Source: Pseudomonadales bacterium (GTDB lineage: Bacteria; Pseudomonadota; Gammaproteobacteria; Steroidobacterales; Steroidobacteraceae). From it: DNA of 21,263 bases. How positions within the stretch are numbered: position 1 is the first letter of the stretch; the number at the start of each line of letters is the position of its first letter. The DNA is taken from assembly GCA_020442965.1 (NCBI GenBank), contig JAGRJB010000005.1, forward strand, positions 1 through 21,263, read 5' to 3'. The notes below the pieces were generated by a model, which did not search any database, had not been told where the DNA came from, and saw nothing but the letters and a program-made list of their open reading frames with translations. The position numbers and the translations under genes are program-made. Shown one piece after another: positions 1-6,193 of the stretch.

Positions 1-1059
1 TTGCCCGAGCTGCCCACGCACCTCGGCCAGCTCCGCATTTGTCTGACTGAGTGACACGCGAATGGTCTGATAAACCGGATTGATCGCCAGACGTTGTGAA
101 TTGGTCGCTCCAGTGCCTTCCTGCGTCGGGAACATCACGCCCGCAGCGCCGCCTTGCTCGCGCAGCCGGCGATTCTCCGCTTTCATGCGCTTGATCGTCT
201 CGAGGCCCGAAACGATGTCGGGATGTTTGTCCGTGTACTGCAGGCGCAGCTGATCGACCTTGGCCTGCAGCTCCGCGATTTGACCGTCGTACGGGCCCGA
301 GTCGGCCGATGACTGCAGGGCACCAAAGGTAGGTGACTCGCCATCGAGCTGGCGCTCGAGCTCGCGCCGACGCTCGCTGAGCTGCTTGCTGCGTGTCTGC
401 AGCGCCTCGACATTGGTCATGAGCTGCTGCATCGAAGTGTAGTAATCGCCTGTCTGGCCGGGCATCACCCCGATGTTCTTTTGCTTGAAGCTCGCCAACG
501 CTTCCTCGGCCTGACGCAACCGTTGCTCGTATGCCTTGATCTGTTCGGTGAGAAACTGCTGCGCACCAGTACTGTCGTCGCGCTTATAGCCGACAGTAGC
601 GCGAACGAAATCGTCGAGCAATTTGGTGACTACCCGATGGGCCATGACCGGGTCGGTATTGCGATAGGCCAGCGTATAGACGCCGTCACGATTGCCGCTG
701 ACAAAAATTCGCCGTGACAATTCCGAAACAACCTGCTGCAACTGTGTCGGCGTCAGATCCTTCGGCGCAAGGCCGGTTTCCTGCGCGACACGCTCGAGGC
801 TCGGTCGCGCCAGCAGCAGCGTATGCATCATATCGAGATCGGTATTGCTGTCGGTACCGACCGCCAGCCCCGACAGCAGCGGTCGCAGGACTGTCTCCGT
901 ATCGACGTAAACGCGCGCCTTGGCCTGATAGATATCCCGCATCGACCAGACGTATGCCCAGCCCGCAAGCGCGAGCGCCCACATCAGCGCGAGCGCCAAC
1001 CATCTGTACCGCCAGATGCCGAGCAGCGGCGAAACGAATCGATGCGTGTTGGAAATCAT
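1..1059 (-). CDS. Wzz-type polysaccharide chain-length determinant of the XrtA system (3' end missing)
   Basis: Inner-membrane protein thought to set EPS chain length and to couple polymerisation to export. The reading frame starts at ATG 1059 and stays open for 353 codons to the left window edge, so the C-terminus (second membrane segment) is not visible. Seen: a membrane segment at about residues 20-38; the Wzz N-terminal region with YQAKARVYVDTETVLRPLL near 44-62; a long coiled coil at about 165-240; and FKQKNIGVMPGQTGDYY near residue 191, a pattern I associate with the chain-length proteins of exosortase A clusters. It is transcribed away from the glycosyltransferase. No clear ribosome binding site precedes the ATG and no in-frame start lies just upstream. 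The family is clear; assignment to the PEP-CTERM subfamily rests on that motif and on context. Confidence 0.88.
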   Translation of the reverse strand, partial: MISNTHRFVSPLLGIWRYRWLALALMWALALAGWAYVWSMRDIYQAKARVYVDTETVLRPLLSGLAVGTDSNTDLDMMHTLLLARPSLERVAQETGLAPKDLTPTQLQQVVSELSRRIFVSGNRDGVYTLAYRNTDPVMAHRVVTKLLDDFVRATVGYKRDDSTGAQQFLTEQIKAYEQRLRQAEEALASFKQKNIGVMPGQTGDYYTSMQQLMTNVEALQTRSKQLSERRRELERQLDGESPTFGALQSSADSGPYDGQIAELQAKVDQLRLQYTDKHPDIVSGLETIKRMKAENRRLREQGGAAGVMFPTQEGTGATNSQRLAINPVYQTIRVSLSQTNAELAEVRGQLGQ

Positions 1060-1206
1060 GGTCAGAAGTATCCACGGGCTCGGCGCGACCCTGCGCGAAC
1101 CGCAGCTCAAATTCGACCGTCAGATTATCACGCTGAAGGCCCGTACCTCGCTATCGGAGTGCGTCCTGCGGCTCAAAAAAAGTGCTGTGATTCGAATACT
1201 CGCGAT

Positions 1207-1226
1207 CCTGTGAGATGCATCACAGG
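1207..1226. promoter_or_regulatory. CRP/Clp-type operator, perfect palindrome
   Basis: The sequence reads CCTGTGA-N6-TCACAGG: perfect 7-base arms around six bases, matching the CRP family consensus TGTGA-N6-TCACA at every conserved base. It lies in the 248-base region between the divergent Wzz and glycosyltransferase genes. I cannot tell which gene it controls: 91 bases separate its centre from the glycosyltransferase start at 1308, and 157 from the Wzz start. No good -10 box sits at the class II distance on either side. The core GATGCATC is itself palindromic. Binding by a CRP homologue is inferred from the consensus alone. Confidence 0.6.
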
Positions 1227-1307
1227 CCGCACCCCCCATTTGTGGCCCCACATGCTGCGTGCAGTGCATCAACGCAGCGGTACAACGGATGCGGTATCGT
1301 CCGGCCC

Positions 1308-2513
1308 TTGCGCATCCTGGTAGTCAGCAGCCTCTTTCCGCACGCAGCCGCGCCAAACGCCGGGCTGTTCATTCGTGAGCGCATGTTCCGCGTGGCGCGT
1401 GCCGGCGTACCGCTCAGAGTGCTGGCGCCGCAGTCGTGGTCACCGCTCGATCGCGTCGGTCGGCTGTTCCGCGGGCAATTCCGCGCGTTGGGGGCCCCGC
1501 ACGAGATTTCCGACGGCGTGGTCATCGATCGGCCGCGTGCCCTGTCCATCCCGATGGTCCTGAAAAGCTGGGATGGACCCCTGATGGCGCGCTCGGTGCA
1601 GCGCACATTTGACCGCATCGTCGAGGAATTCCAGCCAACAATCCTTGATGCACATTTTCTGTACCCGACTGGCAACGCCACGCGCGCGCTCGCCAGGCGC
1701 CACAACCTGCCCTATGTCGTGACCGTGCGCGGTAGCGCCGACGAATGGTTGATCGGGACCTCCTGCGAGCGGCGCTTGGTCGAAACCTTGCGCGATGCCG
1801 CGCATGTCATCAGCGTGTCCGCCGCGCTCAAACGCAATGTCGTCGAGCACCTCGTGGGGGACGCGACACCGTGCACGGTGATCGGCAACGGCGTCGATCT
1901 CGAGAAATTCCGCCCACTCGATCGTGAACGAGCACGCGCCGAGCTCAGGATCGATCGCGCAGCGTCCGTGCTGATCGGCGTCGGCGGACTGGTTGAGCGC
2001 AAGGGTTTTCACCGGATTATCCCGCTGCTGCCAAAGCTGCAGCGCCAGTTCCCAAAGCTTGTCATGCTGATCGTCGGTGGCGGCACGACCATGCAGGACA
2101 TGCGTCCCCAGCTCGAGGATTTGGCGGCCAAAGCGGGTGCGACCGACATGGTGCGATTCTGTGGGCCGCAACCGCCGGACAAGCTGGCACTGTATTACTC
2201 GGCGGCCGACGTCTTCGCGCTTGCCACGGCGCACGAGGGCTGGGCCAACGTATTTCTCGAGGCGATGGCCTGCGGATTGCCGGTCGTCACGACGCGCGTG
2301 GGCGGCAACGCCGAAGTCGTGTGCGACGACCGTCTCGGCAGTCTGGTCGATTTCTTCGATGCGGAGCGGTTCACCGACGCGCTCGGTGCAGCGCTAGCGC
2401 GCGCCTGGGACCGCCAGGCGATCCGCGACTATGCCCGTGCCAATACCTGGGACATGCGCATCGAACAGCTCTTGAGTCTGTTCGGCTCGCTGCCGTCGAC
2501 CCCGCAGCGATAG
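1308..2513 (+). CDS. GT4-family glycosyltransferase (EPS assembly)
   Basis: Cytoplasmic GT-B enzyme that transfers a sugar from a nucleotide-sugar donor onto the lipid-linked EPS unit; donor and acceptor cannot be read from sequence. About 401 residues, normal for GT4. Seen: N-terminal LRILVVSSLFPHAAAPNAG with the glycine-containing acceptor-side loop; IGNGVDLEKF in the middle; the donor-site R-K of VERKGFH near residue 231; and the retaining-GT4 EX7E motif (E310 and E318) inside HEGWANVFLEAMACGLPVV. The frame is open from an ATG at 1215, but that codon lies inside the CRP-like palindrome and the extra 31 residues look unlike protein. Homologues of this kind begin at RILVVSSLFP, so I prefer TTG 1308 (alternative GTG 1242); no good ribosome binding site supports any of them. 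Confidence 0.88.
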   Translation: MRILVVSSLFPHAAAPNAGLFIRERMFRVARAGVPLRVLAPQSWSPLDRVGRLFRGQFRALGAPHEISDGVVIDRPRALSIPMVLKSWDGPLMARSVQRTFDRIVEEFQPTILDAHFLYPTGNATRALARRHNLPYVVTVRGSADEWLIGTSCERRLVETLRDAAHVISVSAALKRNVVEHLVGDATPCTVIGNGVDLEKFRPLDRERARAELRIDRAASVLIGVGGLVERKGFHRIIPLLPKLQRQFPKLVMLIVGGGTTMQDMRPQLEDLAAKAGATDMVRFCGPQPPDKLALYYSAADVFALATAHEGWANVFLEAMACGLPVVTTRVGGNAEVVCDDRLGSLVDFFDAERFTDALGAALARAWDRQAIRDYARANTWDMRIEQLLSLFGSLPSTPQR

Positions 2514-2527
2514 TTCCTGTCTTATCG

Positions 2528-2541
2528 CGTGCTTACGCACG
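2528..2541 (+). terminator. Possible weak terminator after the glycosyltransferase
   Basis: CGTGC-TTAC-GCACG forms a 5-bp GC-rich hairpin 15 bases after the glycosyltransferase stop, followed by ATTTCT rather than a true T-run. It could slow or end transcription, but the stem is short. The rest of the gap (2514-2744) is more AT-rich than its surroundings and holds the CRP-like site and likely promoter of the next operon. Confidence 0.25.
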
Positions 2542-2650
2542 ATTTCTCTACTTGTTATATCGCTCGAGCACGACCCGTATTTAACAATCGACGCGCGGCT
2601 GTCGCCGTCTGCCTACAACAGTATTTCGTCGTTGTCTGCCGACATTTTTA

Positions 2651-2672
2651 ATAGTGTGATTAAAGTCACTAT
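2651..2672. promoter_or_regulatory. CRP/Clp-type operator upstream of the secreted-protein operon
   Basis: TGTGA-TTAAAG-TCACT (2655-2670) matches nine of ten conserved CRP bases. It sits inside a perfect inverted repeat ATAGTG-N10-CACTAT (2651-2672). A -10-like TACAAA at 2692-2697 would place the transcription start at about 2704, which puts the operator centre (2662.5) near -41.5, the classical class II activator position overlapping -35. This supports activation of the operon starting at 2745. Binding is inferred; no protein evidence is available here. Confidence 0.6.
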
Positions 2673-2691
2673 CCTCCGTCCACTTTCGTTC

Positions 2692-2697
2692 TACAAA
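2692..2697 (+). promoter_or_regulatory. -10-like element of the class II CRP-type promoter
   Basis: TACAAA matches the -10 consensus at four of six bases. It ends seven bases before a predicted start near 2704, spaced as expected downstream of the CRP-like palindrome. There is no recognisable -35 box, as is usual when an activator occupies that position. The predicted leader is about 40 bases. Confidence 0.35.
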
Positions 2698-2744
2698 GCT
2701 GCCCAATGTTTGAGCGCTCACCTAGAACACCCGGACGGGGCACC

Positions 2745-3899
2745 ATGGCAAAATCGAGAAATTTACTGTTGTTAGTGGTTACTACGACGCTGCTGAGCGC
2801 GTGTATGGAAGATGTTGCGACCAACCAGAACCTCGACAGCTTGTCGGTCGCACCGGCGGCTGCCGCGTCCACCCCAACGCCGCAGCCACCTGCGCCGGTA
2901 CCCGATCCAACTCCGCCGGTCGTGACACCGCCAGTACCGCAACCACCCGTGTCGCCGCCCGCGCCGACGCCGACGCCAACGCCGCCGGTCGTGACCCCAC
3001 CCGCACCGACGCCCCCTGCCCCGGCGCCTGATCCAGTGCCCCCGACGCCGACGCCACCGCAGAACCGAGCGCCGACGATCACAGGAACGCCCGCCACGCA
3101 AATCACCGTGGGGTCAGCCTATAGCTTCATACCGAGCGCCGCCGACGCCGACCGTGATCGACTCACATTCGCGATCGTCAACAAGCCCTCTTGGGCAAGC
3201 TTCAATACCGCATCGGGTGCGCTCACCGGCACGCCTGCCGCGGCCGATGTCGCCGTGACTCGTGGCATCGTCATCGCGGTGTCGGATGGCAAAGCGAGCA
3301 AATCGCTACCGGCTTTCGATCTGACCGTGAACGCCGCGTCGTCTCCGGCTCCAGCGAACCGACCACCGACGATCTCGGGCACTCCCGCAACCCAAGTGAC
3401 GCAAGGCTCCGCGTACAACTTCGTCGCGTCCGCGGCTGACGCCGATGGCGACACACTTACATTCTCGATTGTGAACAAGCCGGCCTGGGCCACGTTCAGT
3501 ACCTCGTCTGGAGCGCTCACCGGCACGCCTGGAGCCAGCAACGTCGGGATAACGCGCGGTATCGTCATCTCCGTCACCGACGGGACCGATCGCGTCTCCT
3601 TGCCGGCGTTCGACCTCACGGTGAACGCCCAGCCAGCGCGCAATGTGACCGTCTCTTGGGTCACTCCCACGGTCAATGCTGACGGCACGCCGCTCAGCGA
3701 TCTGGCCGGATTTTATGTCCGCTACGGTACTGCATCGCTGAGCTATTCATCCTCGATCCGCATCGATGACCCGAGCGTCGGAAACTATGTCGTACAGGGA
3801 CTCAACGCGGGTCAGACTTACTACTTTACGGTTGCGGCATTCGACACGGCGGGCAATACGGGCGCGAATGGTGCCGAAGCCAGTAAGCTAGTTCAGTAA
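2745..3899 (+). CDS. Exported lipoprotein with Pro-rich stalk, two Ig-like (He_PIG) domains and an FN3 domain
   Basis: Probably a surface or periplasmic adhesin-like protein that binds glycans or other exported proteins; no enzyme motif is seen. Start ATG 2745 (384 residues) follows a purine-rich ACGGGG and gives a lipoprotein signal peptide with lipobox LSAC, Cys20; the open frame from 2706 would spoil this signal. Layout: signal 1-20; Pro/Thr-rich stalk 44-106; Ig-like domains at about 107-195 and 204-295, each with the NRxPTIxGTPATQ start, the SGALTGTP core and an LPAFDLTVNA end; FN3-like domain 298-384 (VTVSWVTPTVN, then GQTYYFTVAAFDTAGN). The two Ig-like units are close copies at protein level, suggesting internal duplication. 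First gene of a three-gene operon; the next starts 36 bases later. Residue +2 after Cys20 is Met, so the outer membrane is the likely destination. Confidence 0.85.
   Translation: MAKSRNLLLLVVTTTLLSACMEDVATNQNLDSLSVAPAAAASTPTPQPPAPVPDPTPPVVTPPVPQPPVSPPAPTPTPTPPVVTPPAPTPPAPAPDPVPPTPTPPQNRAPTITGTPATQITVGSAYSFIPSAADADRDRLTFAIVNKPSWASFNTASGALTGTPAAADVAVTRGIVIAVSDGKASKSLPAFDLTVNAASSPAPANRPPTISGTPATQVTQGSAYNFVASAADADGDTLTFSIVNKPAWATFSTSSGALTGTPGASNVGITRGIVISVTDGTDRVSLPAFDLTVNAQPARNVTVSWVTPTVNADGTPLSDLAGFYVRYGTASLSYSSSIRIDDPSVGNYVVQGLNAGQTYYFTVAAFDTAGNTGANGAEASKLVQ
2874..3062 (+). repeat. Low-complexity Pro/Thr codon repeat (lipoprotein stalk)
   Basis: About 190 bases of CCN/ACN codons encode a Pro-Thr-Val stalk, residues 44-106. 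Near-identical units coding PPVVTPP occur near 2911 and 2977. Such tracts change length by slippage or recombination and usually form a stiff spacer crossing the cell wall or polysaccharide layer. It is inside the coding frame and is not a regulatory repeat. Confidence 0.75.
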
Positions 3900-3935
3900 T
3901 GCGCCGCTTTCGACCACCCGGGGACCAGACTGAAT

Positions 3936-5093
3936 ATGTATAAATCGTTTACGCGCACGGCGGCGCTAGTAGTGCTTGCAACAGGCTTCTTGGCCGCCGC
4001 GAATGTCGGGGCGGCAGTTCCAACGGCGCCAGGTTGGTACGCACTGCCCAATACCAAGCTGCGCTCGGTTTGCGCGGCTGAACACGGTTTTCCACAAGTG
4101 GAAGGTGCGGTGGGCTGCCGTGGGATTACTTATGCGTGGAGCGGCGGCGCGTTCGACAGCCGCCGCAACCGCCTGATTATCTTTGGCGGCGGGCATAACG
4201 ACTACTATGGCAACGAAATCTACGCAGTCAATATTGGCAATGCAAGCGTCCAACGACTGACCGACCCGGGTCTGCCTATCGCAACTTCGTGTGTCGAATC
4301 GATCGCCGGCGGTACACAGCCAAATAGTCGTCATACTTACGACGGTGTCGAGTACATCGCTAGCGTCGACAAGTTGTTTGTGTTCGGCGGTTCGCTGGCC
4401 TGCGCTGGCGGCTACCACGGTGGCGACACCTGGACATTCGACTTCGGCACGATGCGCTGGCAGAACATGCAGCCGTCAGGTCCGCAGCCGCAAAAGGAAG
4501 TGGGCATCCTGACCGCTTACGATCCCAATACCGGGCTCGTTTTCCTGCACGACCGGCGCTTTCTGTTTTCTTACAACCCCTCGACCAACGCCTATACGCA
4601 GCTAACGACCCAGAACGCCTATCTGGGCTACCACATGGCCGCCACGATCGATCCGGTGCGCAAGAAATTTGTCATCGTCGGCTACAACAGCGGCCAGGGT
4701 CGCGGCAGCGTGTACTCCTATGACATCACGCCCGGTGGCTCGTACGCCTACTCTGAGGTGTCTACCTCGGGCGCCACCGGTGCCGTGGGTGCATACTATC
4801 CAGGCCTTGCCTTCGATCCGACGACTAACAAGATTGTCGCGTGGACGGAGAATCAGCCGAACACGGTTTACAGCCTCGACATTGGTACGCGGCAGTGGAC
4901 CTCGGTGAGTTTCTCGGGCGGGCCAGCGCCTACCGGCAACGGTACACATGGTCGCTGGCAGTATTCGGCGGCCTCCGGCGTATTCGTTCTAGCTAATAAG
5001 GTGGACGACGACGTGATGGTGTTCCGCGCCGGTTCGGCACCACCGCCAGATACGATACCGCCGGGGCAAGTACAAGGCGTCCGGCTGCAGTGA
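3936..5093 (+). CDS. Secreted kelch / galactose-oxidase-like beta-propeller protein
   Basis: Exported protein of 385 residues with a Sec signal peptide (about 1-27, cleavage near VGA-AVP). Kelch-like blades are visible: RLIIFGGGHNDYYGNEIYAVNI (split in two, 79-88 and 89-100), KLFVFGG followed by GGDTWTFDFGTMRW near 146-175, then KKFVIVGYNSG, and VYSLDIGTRQW near 311-321. The conserved R-H-x-Y (SRHTYDG, 131-137) is typical of secreted propellers of this group. Six Cys residues in the first 160 suggest disulfides. I see no clear galactose-oxidase Cu/Tyr-Cys site, so binding is more likely than oxidation. The protein ends in DTIPPGQVQGVRLQ, a tail shared with the next gene product. Start ATG 3936 sits 36 bases after the lipoprotein stop, with GGGGA about 13 bases upstream. 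Exact role unknown. Confidence 0.8.
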   Translation: MYKSFTRTAALVVLATGFLAAANVGAAVPTAPGWYALPNTKLRSVCAAEHGFPQVEGAVGCRGITYAWSGGAFDSRRNRLIIFGGGHNDYYGNEIYAVNIGNASVQRLTDPGLPIATSCVESIAGGTQPNSRHTYDGVEYIASVDKLFVFGGSLACAGGYHGGDTWTFDFGTMRWQNMQPSGPQPQKEVGILTAYDPNTGLVFLHDRRFLFSYNPSTNAYTQLTTQNAYLGYHMAATIDPVRKKFVIVGYNSGQGRGSVYSYDITPGGSYAYSEVSTSGATGAVGAYYPGLAFDPTTNKIVAWTENQPNTVYSLDIGTRQWTSVSFSGGPAPTGNGTHGRWQYSAASGVFVLANKVDDDVMVFRAGSAPPPDTIPPGQVQGVRLQ

Positions 5094-5122
5094 TGCGCCC
5101 GCAAGCTATGGAATACAAATCA

Positions 5123-6160
5123 ATGATCAGCCAACTTCGCCAATGTTTCGTCAGCGGGAGCGCCGTGGCGGTGTTGGCCACGCTGTGCCTGTCGCCGGCA
5201 CTCGCCGCCACACCCGAGCAGGACTTCGCGGCGCGCTGCGCCGCAGCGGGCGTCGTCAAGTGCGTCGGCTTCGATAACACCACCACCGATATCGTGCGCG
5301 GCCAGAACCTCTCGGCCGACGGCCAGGGCCAGTACCGCGCCCGACTCGATCAGTCGATGAAGGCCTCCGGGGCCGGATCCCTGGTGTTCGAACTGCCGCC
5401 GCCACCGCACGCGGGCGCCAACATCGCCGGCAACTGGTACACCACCGGTCCCACCGGCATGGGCGCCATGTTCAGCGAGAACTCCACGTTCTACGTGCAG
5501 TTTCGCATGCGTCTGTCGCCCGAAATGCTCAACAACAGCTGGGATTCATTCTGGAAGACCATCCTGTTTCACTACAACACCCAGACCTGCGGCAGCATCG
5601 AGCTCGCCACCGTCAACCAGTACCTCTCGGGTCGGCCCTTCATGTACACCGACTGTGGCGCGCGCCACATGACCACGACCCTCGACGGCTCGCGCCCCAC
5701 CATGGACACGCCGCTCTTGCTGCAGCAGGGCGACTTCAAGTGCCAGTACGGCCAGGTCAATGCACAGACCTGCCTGTTCTTTGTCCCCAACGAGTGGGTC
5801 ACCTTCTACTACAAGGTCCACGTCGGCACCTGGGATCAGCCGAACAGCATGATCGAGGCCTGGATCAGCCGCGAAGGCTCGAGCCAATACCAGCAGTGGA
5901 TTCGGGTGCCGAACTTCTCGCTCAGCTGCAACACCGATCCGTGTTCGCAGCAGCCCGGCAAGAGCCAGGGCTACAACAATCTCACCATCACACCGTACAT
6001 GACCTCGCTCAGTCCGAGTTCGGGTAAAGCCGGTATGGTGTCGCGCATCTGGTTCGACGAGCTGATCGTCTCGACCCAGCCGATCGCAGCCCCCGGTGCC
6101 GGTGTCGCCGTCGCCGATACCCTGCCGCCCGCCGCACCTACCGGTATCCGCGCTCAGTAG
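5123..6160 (+). CDS. Secreted jelly-roll protein resembling polysaccharide lyases / ConA-like lectins
   Basis: Probably binds or cleaves the EPS outside the cytoplasm. From ATG 5123 it is 345 residues with a Sec signal peptide ending SPALA-ATP near residue 28. ConA-like jelly-roll features: FYVQFRMRLSPEM near 123, WDSFWKTILFH near 140, NEWVTFYYKVHVGTWDQP, MIEAWISREG, and IWFDELIVSTQPIA near the end; this strand order resembles heparin-lyase-like and alginate-lyase-like folds. I cannot name catalytic residues. Paired Cys (in CGSIE, YTDCG, KCQYG, QTCLF, LSCNTDPC) suggest disulfides. The C-terminus is DTLPPAAPTGIRAQ, like the preceding protein. The frame is open from GTG 5090 and ATG 5093, overlapping the previous stop (TGATG), with another ATG at 5108; I chose 5123 for the shorter signal peptide and an upstream GGA, without certainty. 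Confidence 0.75.
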   Translation: MISQLRQCFVSGSAVAVLATLCLSPALAATPEQDFAARCAAAGVVKCVGFDNTTTDIVRGQNLSADGQGQYRARLDQSMKASGAGSLVFELPPPPHAGANIAGNWYTTGPTGMGAMFSENSTFYVQFRMRLSPEMLNNSWDSFWKTILFHYNTQTCGSIELATVNQYLSGRPFMYTDCGARHMTTTLDGSRPTMDTPLLLQQGDFKCQYGQVNAQTCLFFVPNEWVTFYYKVHVGTWDQPNSMIEAWISREGSSQYQQWIRVPNFSLSCNTDPCSQQPGKSQGYNNLTITPYMTSLSPSSGKAGMVSRIWFDELIVSTQPIAAPGAGVAVADTLPPAAPTGIRAQ

Positions 6161-6176
6161 GTAGCTACCGGTGCCG

Positions 6177-6193
6177 GCCGACCTAGCGTCGGC
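6177..6193. terminator. Hairpin at the convergent junction
   Basis: GCCGAC-CTAGC-GTCGGC forms a 6-bp GC-rich stem between the converging jelly-roll gene and exosortase gene. It includes the exosortase stop codon in its loop. No T-run follows on either strand, so it may only weakly separate the two transcripts. Confidence 0.25.

Noticed and set aside
1440..2234. Open minus-strand frame of 264 codons opposite the glycosyltransferase
   Set aside because: It is a shadow of GC-rich codon bias; the plus strand carries all GT4 motifs.
2651..2672. FNR site as an alternative reading of the palindrome
   Set aside because: FNR sites need TTGAT-N4-ATCAA; the arms here are TGTGA/TCACT with six-base spacing, fitting CRP rather than FNR.
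2874..3062. Tandem repeat that might be a CRISPR array or regulatory repeat
   Set aside because: Units are codon-based, irregular and in frame with the lipoprotein; there are no spacers.
2669..3106. Gly/Val-rich minus-strand frame resembling a structural repeat protein
   Set aside because: It is the antisense of the Pro/Thr codon tract, so its repeats are explained by the stalk of the lipoprotein.
3119..3688. Open minus-strand frame of 189 codons opposite the Ig-like domains
   Set aside because: It mirrors the duplicated Ig-like domains, has no signal or motif, and the plus-strand frame has a clear lipoprotein signal and domain pattern.
6161..6170. Palindrome GGTAGCTACC between the convergent genes
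   Set aside because: It has no loop, so it cannot form a useful hairpin, and a ten-base palindrome can occur by chance; the nearby 6-bp hairpin was kept instead.
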